Assembly: GCA_024180945.1 (NCBI GenBank)
Contig: JAKSGN010000002.1
Span: 310,001-374,000 of the forward strand
Source of the DNA: Macrophomina tecta
Taxonomy: Eukaryota; Ascomycota; Dothideomycetes; Botryosphaeriales; Botryosphaeriaceae
Reading direction: 5' to 3'
DNA length: 64,000 nucleotides
Part shown: positions 1-11,234 of the stretch, in pieces
Numbering within the stretch: position 1 is the first letter of the stretch
How the letters are laid out: every line of letters begins with the position of its first letter
The notes under the pieces: model-generated
The model's database searches: none
Seen by the model: the letters and a program-made list of their open reading frames with translations, nothing else
Told to the model about the DNA's origin: nothing
Made by a program: the position numbers and the translations under genes

Positions 1-171
1 CCTTAACACCGTTGGCGGTGAGGTACTCAAAGATGTCTGTGGAAATGGGCGTCAGCGATGAGTTCGTGATTCTTCAGATGGGCCTCCATCCCCAGGGTGC
101 ATCTTACAGTGTCCGCTGACAGTCTGTGCCAGCACAGAAGCAGCAAGAGCGAAAGTTGCAAAGGTCTTCAT
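1..171 (-). CDS. AA9 lytic polysaccharide monooxygenase (partial, N-terminus)
   Basis: Only the N-terminus is inside the window; the gene runs off the left edge. Exon 1 (171 to 108) encodes a signal peptide, MKTFATFALAASVLAQTVSG, followed directly by His. A 71-nt intron (107 to 37, gtaaga...ccacag) follows, and exon 2 (36 to 1) continues YIFEYLTANGVK. A signal peptidase cut before that His would leave His1, the residue whose amino group and side chain form half of the copper histidine brace in AA9 enzymes, and the HxIF..L..NGV start is typical of the family. AA9 enzymes (formerly GH61) oxidatively cleave cellulose or other beta-glucans outside the cell. The catalytic core, second His and Tyr, and any CBM1 lie outside the window. 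The intron falls one base into the codon after His1. An AA9 call is strong; substrate and regioselectivity cannot be judged. Confidence 0.85.
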
Positions 172-527
172 GTTCGCGCTGGGAAGTGATATTGAAAGGA
201 GCAGCCAAGACTGTTGATAGAAATATCCACGGGAAACGCATCCCTCTTTATCTGTCCCGGAAGTTCAGACCGCTGGCCACGAGGTGACGCATGTTTCACG
301 GGTAAAGAGAACCCGCACCTCGACCACAGTGATGGACGGTTGTCGCCCGAACATTTCTGGTATAATGGCAATATGCAGCCGAGGTATGCAGCGCCGGGAC
401 AACAGTGATTCGCTGGGAAAACTCAATTGAAAGATTGGATTAGAGGAGAATGACCAGGGCAAGGCATATGAAACGGAAAGAAGAGCCGTAATCAAACGGC
501 TCTGCCAGCGGCAAGTCTTTCATGCGA

Positions 528-534
528 GGCTAAA
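528..534 (+). promoter_or_regulatory. XlnR/Xyr1-like site GGCTAAA upstream of the AA9 gene
   Basis: GGCTAAA matches the published binding motif of the (hemi)cellulase activator XlnR/Xyr1. It lies about 357 bp upstream of the AA9 start codon. A 7-mer occurs by chance often, so only its position before an LPMO gene makes it notable. Confidence 0.35.
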
Positions 535-614
535 ACAAGCTTAATCACACTGGGACGAATGCAGATGGCCAATCCAAGACCAGCATGAAGCGGAGTCGCT
601 GGGCCCAGATTGTG

Positions 615-620
615 GTGGGG
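615..620 (+). promoter_or_regulatory. CreA-like SYGGRG site (GTGGGG)
   Basis: GTGGGG fits the SYGGRG consensus of the carbon catabolite repressor CreA. A second match (CTGGAG on the minus strand) lies at about 758-763. The motif is short and degenerate, so the evidence is weak without expression data. Confidence 0.2.
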
Positions 621-2735
621 CGTTCGCTGGCGACGAGACATGGTCCTTTTTAGGTGATGTTGTAGTGGAGTTGCACGTCAAGTAGATTAACCCCATGCGA
701 TGGGGCGGAGAAAACGGCCCAACTTTCCGTCTCGTGTCTCGCGCCGACGGCCCACGGCTCCAGCGTGGCATATAGCCGAATTCCTTCTAGATCATAAAAT
801 CAATATTATATGGTGTCTGACCTCTCGTGGTGTTGAAATCAAAGCATGACTCTCACATTTTGATCGATTCCGTTGTCCGAAGCTTAACTTGGATGAGTCT
901 AATGCTTAGTCCGGACAATCGACGTCATCTTGAGAACCGAATCGTCCAATACGCTGACAGATTTGGATTCGTTCCATGGAAGGAGCGGGTCATGTCAATA
1001 GCTCCATGCAGCCTTCTCAGCCCAGAACCCTTTGGCTTTCCGCATACACTGCTGCTGACCGATTGTTACGAAGGTCATTTGAACGAGCCCATTTTCCATC
1101 GCTTGCCCACACGGGAGGCATTCATCCAGAGACCGGTTAGTCGATCGGGTCGAGACTCCACGTTCAGACTTCTGTCACGACATTGTATGAAAAGCTGCGA
1201 AAGCCATACAAGTAACCTTGGGATCAACTTATAGCGCAGTCGGCTTTCTTCGTGCACTTTGTCCATGGAAGGAAGCAGAAGAGAGTGCAGAAGCATCTTT
1301 ACAATTCCGACATGGTTCCCTTGTGTCAGTACAGCTTCAGGAGAAGTTGCTTCGCTCATACGCGTTCGACAGGTAGCTCTCTTATCCACTGCCACTAATG
1401 GCGTACCCTCTAGTAAGTCGACCTGTACTTGCCATGCAACTTTTTTCCCCCCAGAGGCTTGCCTTCGAGACTGCTGGTTGAAGCATGCAGCATCTGCCCA
1501 ACGTACATGTATGTACATCTCGATCATGCTCGGCGTAGGTGGCACGTTGCCAACGGCTCAAGGTATGAGGGGCAAGATGCCACAACAGTCGAGACTGCTT
1601 CCTAGAGTTTCTCTGGAGAATTCCGGAACATACAGAAGTCACCGTACGACAGTTTTCAGACGAACCTTTGACCAACAGCTTGTAGCACAGCCAGTTTGGA
1701 GAAAGATGACACATCACAGGAGAGAAGGGTCCCGCTTTTCGATATCGACTCTCGTGACACTCGAAGTGGGACAAATAACAGAAATAGCAGGATACGTGGA
1801 TGAGAGGAGATGGTGAGTATCCTGGCGCTCCTTGCAGCGACAAGAGAGATACTGGTGAGGGTGATGGGTGCGTGCGCCGAGCCGAGACAACGGAGTGTGA
1901 TGCTTCTTTGAGCATCCGATTTCGGTAGGTAAATAGGCATCGAGGTGGGTCTATCGCACCGCATGCTGGCTGGTTTTGCAGAGCCGATGTGGCTTTGACT
2001 CCCTCCGTCCATGGGGATTGTGGCTTCTTGTGCTCGCTACCCGGCGAGCAGTCAACAAAGTCGACGAAGACTGAGCTGGCAGCCCTGTCGCGTTGCTGGG
2101 AGATGTCGACGGCTGAGCTCACCCATTACCGCGAGCCTCCTTGTTATGCTCGATTCACATGTTTGACGAGTTCCTGCCGTTATGTGTACGGGAAGGCACG
2201 GACGGCGACGTGCGCTGTCTCTGCAAGACAATCGGGGCGCCCGTGGATGGAGACATCCTACCGGCTGCGGGAGGTCACCTCTACGTTGCCTGAGGAACTA
2301 GGAAGGGCTTGGGGCGACAACACACGCGCACAGCGATGAGATTGGCAGGACCGCCAGCGTAGAGCAAATAGACGCGCAATTGCAGGCTGGAGCCATTCGA
2401 GACTTGACATCTGGCAGGATGGCTGAGCTCAGCGCGGAGTGTTGTCGCAGTGATTGGGCGGGAGGCCGCGAGGTCAAGCGGCTGCGGCGCGGGAGCGATG
2501 CTGGGAGGGTCGAGTCGGGGAAGGCGCGGGCGTGAGGGCGGAGGCTGTGGATCGGCGGTGGGGCCAGCGGCGAGGGTGTTTGCAGCGGAACCCTTACTCG
2601 CGCGCGGCTGCTACGCTGCGAGCTTCACGGCCCGCCCAAGGTGCCCCCAGACCAGCACAAATCGGGGGTCAAGACGCCAGCTATTCTTTGTTGTCCCTAT
2701 CCCCCCTCAACCACCTCGACACCCCGCTAGCCCCA

Positions 2736-4991
2736 ATGTCTGGCCGCTTCGTGAGAGCCTCCAAGTACCGTACGTCGCCGCCGACCCTCCCTGCGAGGGG
2801 TCCTGCGCTCCCTGTGCTGACGCGCGCTGCATGCAGGTCACGTCTTCGGACGCTCGACGAAGAAGGCACGCTGCCCTCCAATTCCGCCTCGAGGCCCGGC
2901 TAACCAGCCTCCGCTGCGCAGGAACAATGCTACGACAACCTCCGTCTGTCTAAGAATGCCTGGGACAGCAACATCATCAAGGTCCGCCGCCCCGCGACGC
3001 CGCCCTCCTGACGCCGCCCGCTAACACCTCCCCCCAGGTCAACCCCAAGTACCTGTCCGCCAACTACGAGGCCGGCGGCGGTGGCGCCTTCGCTGTCATT
3101 CCTCTCGACGAGCGCGGCAAGCTGCCCGACATCATTCCCCTGTTCCGCGGCCACACCGGCCCCGTCCTCGACACCGACTGGTATGCGCTGTCGCGTGCGT
3201 CCGTCCTCCGACACTGTGGCTGAGCATTGGCAGGAACCCCTTCAATGACAACGTGATCGCCTCCGGCTCCGACGACGGCAAGGTATGACACTCCCTCCCC
3301 CACCAGCGAGGGCTCGGGATACTGAGTTTCGTGGGCAGGTCTTCATTTGGCAAGTCCCTGAGAACTTCTCGCTCCACAGCGACGCCGAGGAGCCGCAGGA
3401 TGTCGCTCCCGCAGCCAGGCTCGCCGGTCACACCAGGTAATGGGTACCTAGACTACGGCCCTCCCCGCGCTGACGCCTGTTCAGGAAGGTTGGACACGTC
3501 ATCTGGAACCCCTCCGCCGAGAACGTCCTCGCCAGCTCTTCCGGCGATTACTTGGTCAAGTTCTGGGATGTCGAACACGGCCAGACCAAGTTGACCCTCA
3601 AGCACCCCGACATGGTCCAGTCCCTGTCGTTCAGCGCCAACGGCTCCCTCCTCGTCACCACTTGCCGCGACAAGAAGCTCCGTATTTGGGATGTGCGCTC
3701 GGAGAAGCCCGTGCATGAGGGCCTTGGCCATGGCGGCGCTAAGAACAGCCGTGCTGTTTGGATGGGCGAGCATGATAGAATTGCGACCACCGGTTTCTCT
3801 AAAATGAGCGATCGCCAGTTGGGTCTGTGGGATATGAGAGCTGCGAGAGAGCCTTTGAACGGCTTCGAGATTCTCGACTCTATCTCGGGTGTCTGCATGC
3901 CTTTCTGGGATGACGGTACCCAAATTCTGTATCTTGCTGGCAAGGGGTAAGGAACCTCTCCCCGCAGTCATGCACATCGAGCTAACCCAAACAGCGACGG
4001 AAACATTCGGTACTTCGAATATGAGCACGACAAGTTCGAGTTCCTTTCTGAGTACAAGTCCGTCGATCCTCAGCGTGGAGTTGCTTTCATGCCCAAGCGT
4101 GGCGTCAATGTAAGCATTACATCGAAGAACTTGTGAAATTGCGCTGACCTTTCCCAGCTCCATGAAAACGAGGTCGCCCTTGCGTACAAGACAGTCAACG
4201 ACAACTACATCGAGCCCATTCCCTTCATTGTCCCCAGGCGCGCTGAGGTCTTCCAGGAAGACATTTACCCACCCACGACTGGTCTTAAGCCTGGCATGTC
4301 TGCCGCCGAGTTCTGGGAGGGTAAGGATGCTGTGCCTCCAAAGTTTTCATTGGAGGCCACGTATGAGGGCACCGCCCCTGTTGAGGTCCCCTCCGACTAC
4401 AAGCCCACTCCCGCTCCTGCACCGGCACCGAAGGCGGAGCCTAAGCCTGAACCTAAGGCTGAGCCGAGCCCCGCACCTGCCGCCCGGGGACCTCCCCCGT
4501 CTGTCAACGATAACAAGGCTTCCATGGCAGACATGGCTGCCAAGTTCGTGGACAAAGATGAGCCCGAAGAATCCGCCGATGAGGAATCTAGCTTTGAGGA
4601 GATCCCTAAGCCTGCGGAGCGCCCATCTGCCACTGCCGCACGCCAGGAGGAGAAGACTCGTGGCCCTGAGATCAGCAAAGCCCCTGAGCCAGAGGTCGTC
4701 AGTGAGCGCGCTGCCAAGGCGGAATCGGAACCCGCCAAGGAAACACCTCGCTCTGCTTCTACCTCTTCGACCGCGGCAAGCAGCGCGGCTGCAGGTATCA
4801 AAGACTACTTGAGTGATATCAAGTCGATGCTTGAGAATCAAAACACGCAGCTTGCCAGCCAACTTGAGCAAATCACCCACCTGACCTCCGAGGTCAACCT
4901 TCTGAAGACTAAGGTCGCGGACCTTACCAGCACTGAGAAGGATGAGAAGATCAGACAATTGGAGCTGGAACTCGAAGAAGCTCGGTCGTAA
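2736..4991 (+). CDS. crn1: Coronin, actin-binding WD40 protein
   Basis: Nine exons (2736-2769, 2837-2865, 2922-2981, 3038-3180, 3234-3282, 3339-3436, 3485-3946, 3995-4109, 4158-4991) join to 607 aa. The N-terminus MSGRFVRASKYRHVFGRS is the coronin signature, followed by NAWDSNIIKVNPKYLS. WD40 blades carry GHTGPVLDTDW, KVGHVIWNP, LVKFWDVE and LRIWDVRSEKP, then the conserved blade pattern SDRQLGLWDMR. After about residue 410 come a Pro/Ala/Glu-rich linker and a C-terminal coiled coil (about 555-607, heptad leucines). Coronins bind F-actin, bundle it and regulate Arp2/3 at cortical actin patches. Intron 2 uses a GC donor (see separate entry). The length is close to other fungal coronins. The start codon and all junctions are set by family conservation. 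Confidence 0.95.
2866..2921 (+). other. GC-AG intron in coronin
   Basis: Exon 2 must end after the codons for ...STKK and exon 3 must begin at EQCYDN to give the conserved coronin sequence. No GT exists at that place: the 56-nt intron starts GCACGC after AAGAAG and ends GCGCAG, with GCTAAC as branch point. Reading through would shift the frame, since 56 is not a multiple of 3. Confidence 0.85.
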
Positions 4992-7900
4992 GAAGTCTGC
5001 GTCTTTGTCTTACTGCATCAATCTCCACGAGTTTCCACGCTAAAGGTGGCACTAGTCGTCTGTCCGGCGTTGGTTTTCTTCAGGCTGGATAGATTTGGAG
5101 AGAGAGGAAATACCTTGGGAGCGTGGCGCAAGGGAGGTTCAGTTGTCGTAGGCCCATAGGCGCTCGACGTGTTTAGATTCCGGCACCTCTTGACAGCTTG
5201 TGTGGGTCTCTCTTCGCGTTTTTGCTGGGAAGTGTCGTTTTCGTTGTTGCTGCCGCTGGGGATACCGGATCACCGTCAAAGGGAAAAAGAGCCAAGGGCG
5301 TACTGCTTGCATTAGCGATGAAGCCGTAGTTTCGGGCGTTTTTTCTCTTGGCTTATTCTTTCCGCTATTCTCATCCTGTACTGTTCTCTTTTGGTTGCCT
5401 TCGAGTTGCTTCCTTTGGATTGAGTCAATGATACACATGCTCGTACGTTTGCTTACTGAATGTATTTGATTCTATTGAATGCCTATTCTTACCGATGAGA
5501 CCCGAGGATGCTTATGTCCGCAAAGTTTTAACGAACTTTGTGTGTCATATATACCCTTTGGCTCGAAGGATGTAGTGGCAAGTGGTTCCGTCCATATATT
5601 AGGCTGTGCAGTCCGTCACATCTGAATGGAATCTTGACTATATAGCTTTATATAGAACAAACCGAGAGCAAAAATTCCATAAACGAAAGGTCACTGCTCA
5701 TGTGCCAGCCATCCTGACCTCTGGTGGCTCTGCTTGAGCCGCAGTGGTTGGGGAAAGAGGTGGGAAGTTCGCAACGGCCACAAAAAGTTGGAAATGGAAT
5801 AACAGGCAACAACCCTGCACCCGTTCACATTTGCTATGACCGCTCGTGCGCCTTCAACCACTGCATCTCGCGCATGACGCCCCGCGTGAACCGGCTTCGC
5901 GGACGTGGAGCTGTCGGTCAGGCGCCGACGGCTGCTGAACGTCCTTAGGCCGAACACTGACGCCGCTTCCATAACCACGCTGCTCCTTTGCCTCCTCGAC
6001 CCGCGGTCACCTTCACCAGCCACCGCTGGCTCGCTTTCGCCCATTCTGGACCGCGCTCTTCAGTACCTTGTTCACGTGAGCTCTCCTCTCCGCTTCCTCC
6101 CTCATCTTTGCCTCCTCCCTCCATTTCGCCACCAAACAAATCATCGCAATCTCCAGGTCAGCCTTCATGGCAACATATACTCCCACAAATCATCCGCACG
6201 CCTATCCAGCTCTCCAACCCGAGCCTCTCCGCATTGCCGTTGGCAGGACTAACGAACTGGCCGCCACGCTCCGGAAACGAGTCCAGCGCGTCGCGATTGG
6301 GTGATGGCGTCGATGCGCCGGCATCGGGAGAGGTGGTTTGATTCTTTTAGCCGCTGGGTTTGCTGGTGGGAGTGGCGTTGGTGCCGTTGGCTGGCTGCTG
6401 TCCAGAAGCGGCGGACCTGCTTTCACTGACGTCGCCGTTTTAAATGTTGCTACCATGCTTGGCGGGCTGCAGGACGGTCTTCATAATGACGCTAGTGTGC
6501 TCTATAGAACCTGCAGTATTTGGGGGAAGGAAGCGCTAAGTGAAGATTCTGTGTGAGTTGTGCTGGTTGTGGTTCGGTGAAAGACCACGCCGGGGAATTG
6601 TGGTCACTTTGTCATCGCAGGGCACATCCTTGGCATCTGGTAGAGCTCGCTGAACTTTTGTCAAGACGCCGAGAGCGGCCAGAGATCCGACGGAGCCGAG
6701 CACGTGAGTCGTAACCCCTTCAGCCGGTTTGCGAGACATGGCAGTCCTCTACATGGGATTTTTTCAGTCGGAAGTATCTAGAAGGTATTTGTAGCCACGA
6801 ACTCAAGGAGAGCTGCCGCACCCCGTTGAGCTGCGCAATGTGGGTAAAGTGAGGATCGCAGCTACGATAAGCCACGAGTCCTGCCTGAGGGCAGCAAATT
6901 CCGCTTCAATGCATTATACTAAGGTCGGGGAAAAATTGCATGGTGGTTTTGGAGACCCCCTTTTTTTTTGCAGCAAAATTTTCCTTGGGTATCCCAATCG
7001 TTGAGCCTTCGACACCGCTGCCCGAGTCAAAATCCTCGTCTGCATTTGAAAGCCATATCCAGCTCTGGGACGCCGCATTCATTTTAGTGACTTGCGTTTC
7101 CTTTTACACTCAAATACTCAATTAATAAATACCTTGAAGAACTGATTTACAAATCCAATCCGTGTAGCCCTTTTCTCAGTCTTGCGGATCTGACTACAGG
7201 TCCTCGCTCTCCCCGACATCATTGATTGTACTCATGGATCCATAGTGTGAAGAGACTCATCTCGTAAAACCAAATTCTACGTGCCCCTAAGCCTTAGTCT
7301 GCTGAATCTGATTGTCAGCAGGGTAGCGTTGAACAGGGGGAGGGTTGGAACCTGTTAACGATAGTGGGGACTAGGAGGTCTTCCGCAGCTGCTGTTGTCT
7401 AGGTAGTTGGCCAGTTTCTGCCGCTTGAGGCGCAGAAGCATACGCAGACTCTTGCTAGCTCTGACTCGAAAACGCAGAATTTCGTTTTCCGTGACGAATT
7501 TCTTGATGCGTTCACACCACGCTGAGCAGCGCGGACCATACCCTGCCATATCAAGCGCTCCACATGCATAGTTTCGTCCTCGGGGCCTAGTCTCGCTCTG
7601 CAGCATTCCCGACAAACGCAAGTTGTGTTGTGGAGCAGCACCACCAACTTGACGACGGGAGCCCCACAGCTCGTGCTGCTCATAGATTCGCAATGTGTCC
7701 AAAGCTATATATGCCCATTAACACAACTGTGCAAAGCGCTCCAAGTTTAGAACAGCAACCGGTCGAAGAACCCTCTTTGCCAAAACGTTCAGTTGCTGTT
7801 TGGTCCACTATCCAGTCTGCCCGCATGAACACGGGACCGACCCTGGGCACTAGCACATGGCACAGTCATCTTCAGCTGATGGCGCTTACTGGTGTACAGA

Positions 7901-8291
7901 GGAATGAACAGGGCCCCGTGGGCGCCAGACAGCGAGGTAACATGCTTATCCGAAACCGGCCATTGGGTTAGTGACGCGGTACTTAAAGGTGCCAGACCAC
8001 ATCAGAATTGCATCCGTCCAGCAACTTTCTTATCCTTCTTGGGCTTGATTTATAGTTCAGATTCTTACGGGGAAGCAGCTCAGCATGCAGCCACTATCAG
8101 CGAGAGACAACAGCCTGTGTTTACGATGACCACTCGTCAATTGAAATAGCGCCAAACAGGAATCCATGACAATGCTCAGCACTGCTTTTAACGCCGTACC
8201 ATGCTATGCAACGCTATGCTTTTTCCCAATGTGCGGAGAAGAAAGACATGAGAAACGTAACGCCTTACTCAATGCAGATCAACTTCACTCC
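4992..8291. other. Intergenic, 3.3 kb; possible short unrecognised exons near 6.2-6.7 kb
   Basis: The first few hundred bases are the coronin 3' end (T-rich at 5330-5420). At 6168-6307 (+) a 46-codon ORF, MATYTPTNHPHAYPALQPEP..., follows a pyrimidine-rich leader (6080-6160) and stops at TGA. On the minus strand an ATG at 6739 opens MSRKPAEGVTTHVLGSVGSL..., and a possible splice (GTGACC...CACAG) would remove about 60 nt. Neither matches a family I know, and the two compete for the same DNA. From 6750 to 8290 the sequence is lower in GC, with short ORFs only. I make no firm gene call here. Confidence 0.35.
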
Positions 8292-11234
8292 TCACCTCCC
8301 AGTCTCTCCATCCCACTTATTCTTTGCCTGGAGCACCAACGGCACCTTCCCCGCAGAGCCACCCCACTCGGCTACACTCCCCTGCCGCTGCCTTTGCTGC
8401 TCCCTCACCTCCGCCATCCCTCTTTTCACCTGACCAAGCGTCATCTCCTCATCAAACGTCGTCACCGACGCTCCTCTCCCACCGCCCCCACTCGCCACCA
8501 CCCCGGCCGTGCCGTTCCCAAAGACAGGTGCCCAATTCATCTGCCCCAAATACTCATCCTCGCTCTCTCCTTCACTACTCCCACCCGTCTCCACCAACTC
8601 CAGCCCTTCCTCCTCATCACCATCCTCACTTACCGCAACAGCTTTATACTTCCCCTTCCCCTTCGCCTGCCTACTCACCGCCTTTCCTTTGCCCTTGCCC
8701 TTCTTCTGACTCATAACTCTCCACACTCTCCCCCTCCCCCTGCTCTGCAACCTCAGCCACGCCCACCAGGCCACCAATACCACCATCGCAGCCACACACC
8801 CGACAGCCGCCCCAACGCCCACGACCGTCAACCACGCACCGCCTGCCACTCCCCCAACCTTCATCACGCTCTCATATCCCCAGCCGCCAGCCCCTACGCC
8901 CTCAACATGTGGTCCGACCTTCTCCAGCGAAATAAACCCCCTACTCTCGTCCTCAAAAACCCAATCGCCACTCCCCTTGCCCTCACGCCCTTCGGCATCT
9001 CCGCTCTCCTGAGCAGGATCATACGGCCGCTGACCTCCCGGCACTATCACCTTGACAGTAGCGGTGCGCCCCAGCACCTTGCCGTCCTCATCGAGCGCCT
9101 CGGCCCAGATACGTGCGACGGGGGCGTTCGGTACAGTGATCACGGTCTCGAAGCCCGCGCGGGGGAAAGTGCCGAGATGCCTCGTCTCGGGCGGGGGGTT
9201 TGGGTCGGTCGGGGCGGGGATGCGGTCAGCAGCGCGTGGAGCTACCACAGGTTCCTTATTAATTGCGCCGTACGCCGGGGTCGGTGACGGTGACAGTGTT
9301 GACGGCGATGAAGAAGAAGACGAGGAAGCGTAATCTCCAAATCCATACGCCTCGCCATAAGTCGGCGTCCCGCCGCTGCCGCCGCTCATGAGCGCAATGA
9401 CGGCGCCCTCCATGACCACCTCGCCGTACACGCGCCACGCACGCACCTCCGTCGCGCCGTTCCAGCTGACGTACGCGACCGTCATGGTCTGGCCGACGCC
9501 CCTGCCGGATCCGTCGACGACGGCCGAGTGGTGGCCCGTGACATCGCCAAAGGCGAAGGCCTTGAGCACCGGCGGCTCCGTGGGGCGGCCAACGAAGCCC
9601 GCATGCTTGAAGGCGCGGTAGGTGTCGAGCCAGTCGGTGGCGAAGCGGGCTTCGGCGGCGATGCTGCCGTTGGGTAGGAATTCTGTCATGTAGCCGTTCT
9701 TGGACCAGCCGACGAAGGCGTTGCAGGTTTGCCAGTCAGGGTAGCGGTCGTGCAGATGGGTCAGGCTTGAGGGTAAGTAAGTTGCGGTGGTGTCGGAGTC
9801 AGTGCCAGGAAAGGAGGCGTCGGCGGCGGAGAGGATCTGGAAGGAGCCGCGAAGGTGCGAATAGTCGCCGTCGGGACGGGGAAAGCGGCGCAGGATTTCA
9901 GCCATCCAGCTGTCTCTGTTGGAAGGGTCGTGGCTCAAGAGGATGATCAACGCCGAACTTTCTCCCGCGGTCAACTTTTCATCTTTGGGCTGGCTGCTAG
10001 CAGCATTGTCGAGAAGCGTGACGATGGTATGTGTGGTGTTTGTAGAGATAATGCGGCCATGGTGTTGTCGAGAAAACTGGAAGCCATCCTTCATCTTGAA
10101 GTCAGAGGCCTTGCCACCCAACCTCCAGACGATGGTCTTGTTGTCCCCGGAAATGCGAAAGAGTGAATTGGAATAACGCATCGAGATCAGATAGTCGCCG
10201 TCCGGAAACTTGTCGATCGAGTTCATGTGCATGTAGTCCCAACCCCTGCCTTCGTCTGGTGCTTCAATCCATGGGAAAGTGGTTTCGTTGAGCGGTATAT
10301 AGTCGATGCAGTCCCACTCATAGTTCACTGTCTCCTCGTAACCCCATAGGAGCGACTCCTCCTTGAAGCCAGTACTGCGCACCCATGTGGTAGAGTTCTC
10401 ACCCAGACCAATATCGGCAGCAGATACTTCGTGGGACTGCTCAGTGACATATAAGACGGCCTTGCCGTCGTCGATCACAGTGAACTCGTGCTGATTAAAG
10501 CTGTCCGTGTGCCCGCTCATCTGGATTTCACGGACGATCTCGTATGTGTCGGAAAGAATGATGCCTGCACCATAGACGGACGGAGTGCCGCGCCCGACAT
10601 TCAGTGACAAGTACTTCTTGCCACCATAGTCCGCCGGCTTGAAGTCAAAAGCGTTCATGTTGTTGAACATGCATGCGCCACTCCATATCAGGTCCTATTG
10701 GCGTGCTGGTACGTGAGCAGGTTGAAATTTTATAGCATCCAGGAAGAAGATGCAACGAAATGGTGAGCACTCACCCCATTGCCATCATAGATAGCCGGGC
10801 CGACCTGGCAAGCCTCGACCAGAGGACCATGGTGCGCTTCCCAAGCATTGTTGGTATTGTAGGGTGCTACGAACCAGTAGCCCGGGGCGACGGCATCCCT
10901 GTTGTAGATTCTGACGTCGAGCTTGGGTACCCGGATCTCGGGGCGCTAGACGAGGAAGATCAGCATCATCCCCGGAGCTGACACGACATGGCTGACGGGC
11001 TTAGAGTTCTTGGCGTTGTGGGACACCTTTCCAATCCGCTGCCAAGTATATCTCGTTGAGGGGTCCGCTGATCCACATAGACCGAACGCATGGGTGAGGG
11101 GGCTACTTGAACAGCAGACATACCGTGACGAAATTAGTCAAGGCCTCATCATCCGTGAAAGGGTCTTGGGCGAAGACATGGACGGCAGCAAACGGTAAAG
11201 AGAGCAGGAAGCGGCAAATCCCACGGCCGGGCAT
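8292..11234 (-). CDS. Membrane-anchored arylsulfotransferase-like protein (ASST_2 family)
   Basis: Three exons (11234-11124, 10945-10775, 10694-8292) join to 894 aa. Exon 1 carries a signal peptide ending ...PFAAVHVFAQ. The family pattern follows: FVTRPEIRVPK, PGYWFVAPYN, GPAIYDGNGDLIWSG, then the beta-propeller part with QHEFTVIDDGKAVLYVTEQS, WDYMHMNSIDKFPDGDYLIS and RQHHGRIIS. Bacterial ASST enzymes move sulfate between phenols; the substrate of the fungal branch is unknown. At about residues 708-738 there is one strong membrane helix (rich in V, A, G and W), after a Ser/Pro-rich stretch. It is followed by a Lys/Gly-rich cytosolic tail of about 155 aa with acidic and Gln-rich segments, an unusual addition to this enzyme fold. 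Introns are 178 nt and 80 nt. The signal peptide, propeller and helix suggest a type I surface or vacuolar protein. Catalysis is inferred from family only. Confidence 0.85.

Larger units (their letters stand above)
172..2735. other. Intergenic: AA9 promoter and coronin upstream region
   Basis: The AA9 gene and coronin are transcribed away from each other across this stretch. Several overlapping ORFs occur on both strands at 1075-2340, but none has a recognisable domain, and the longest (246 codons, minus strand, ending 1382) would have to start at GTG. From about 2440 to 2735 the DNA is GC-rich and then CT-rich (for example 2697-2730), as expected for a promoter and 5' leader before coronin. 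I see no RNA gene. Confidence 0.5.

Noticed and set aside
1382..2122. 246-codon minus-strand ORF between AA9 and coronin
   Set aside because: Needs a GTG start, has no domain, and a 185-codon frame overlaps it on the other strand.
8166..9287. Long plus-strand ORFs over the arylsulfotransferase-like gene
   Set aside because: Pro/His/Leu-rich antisense shadow of the Gly/Ser/Lys-rich tail.
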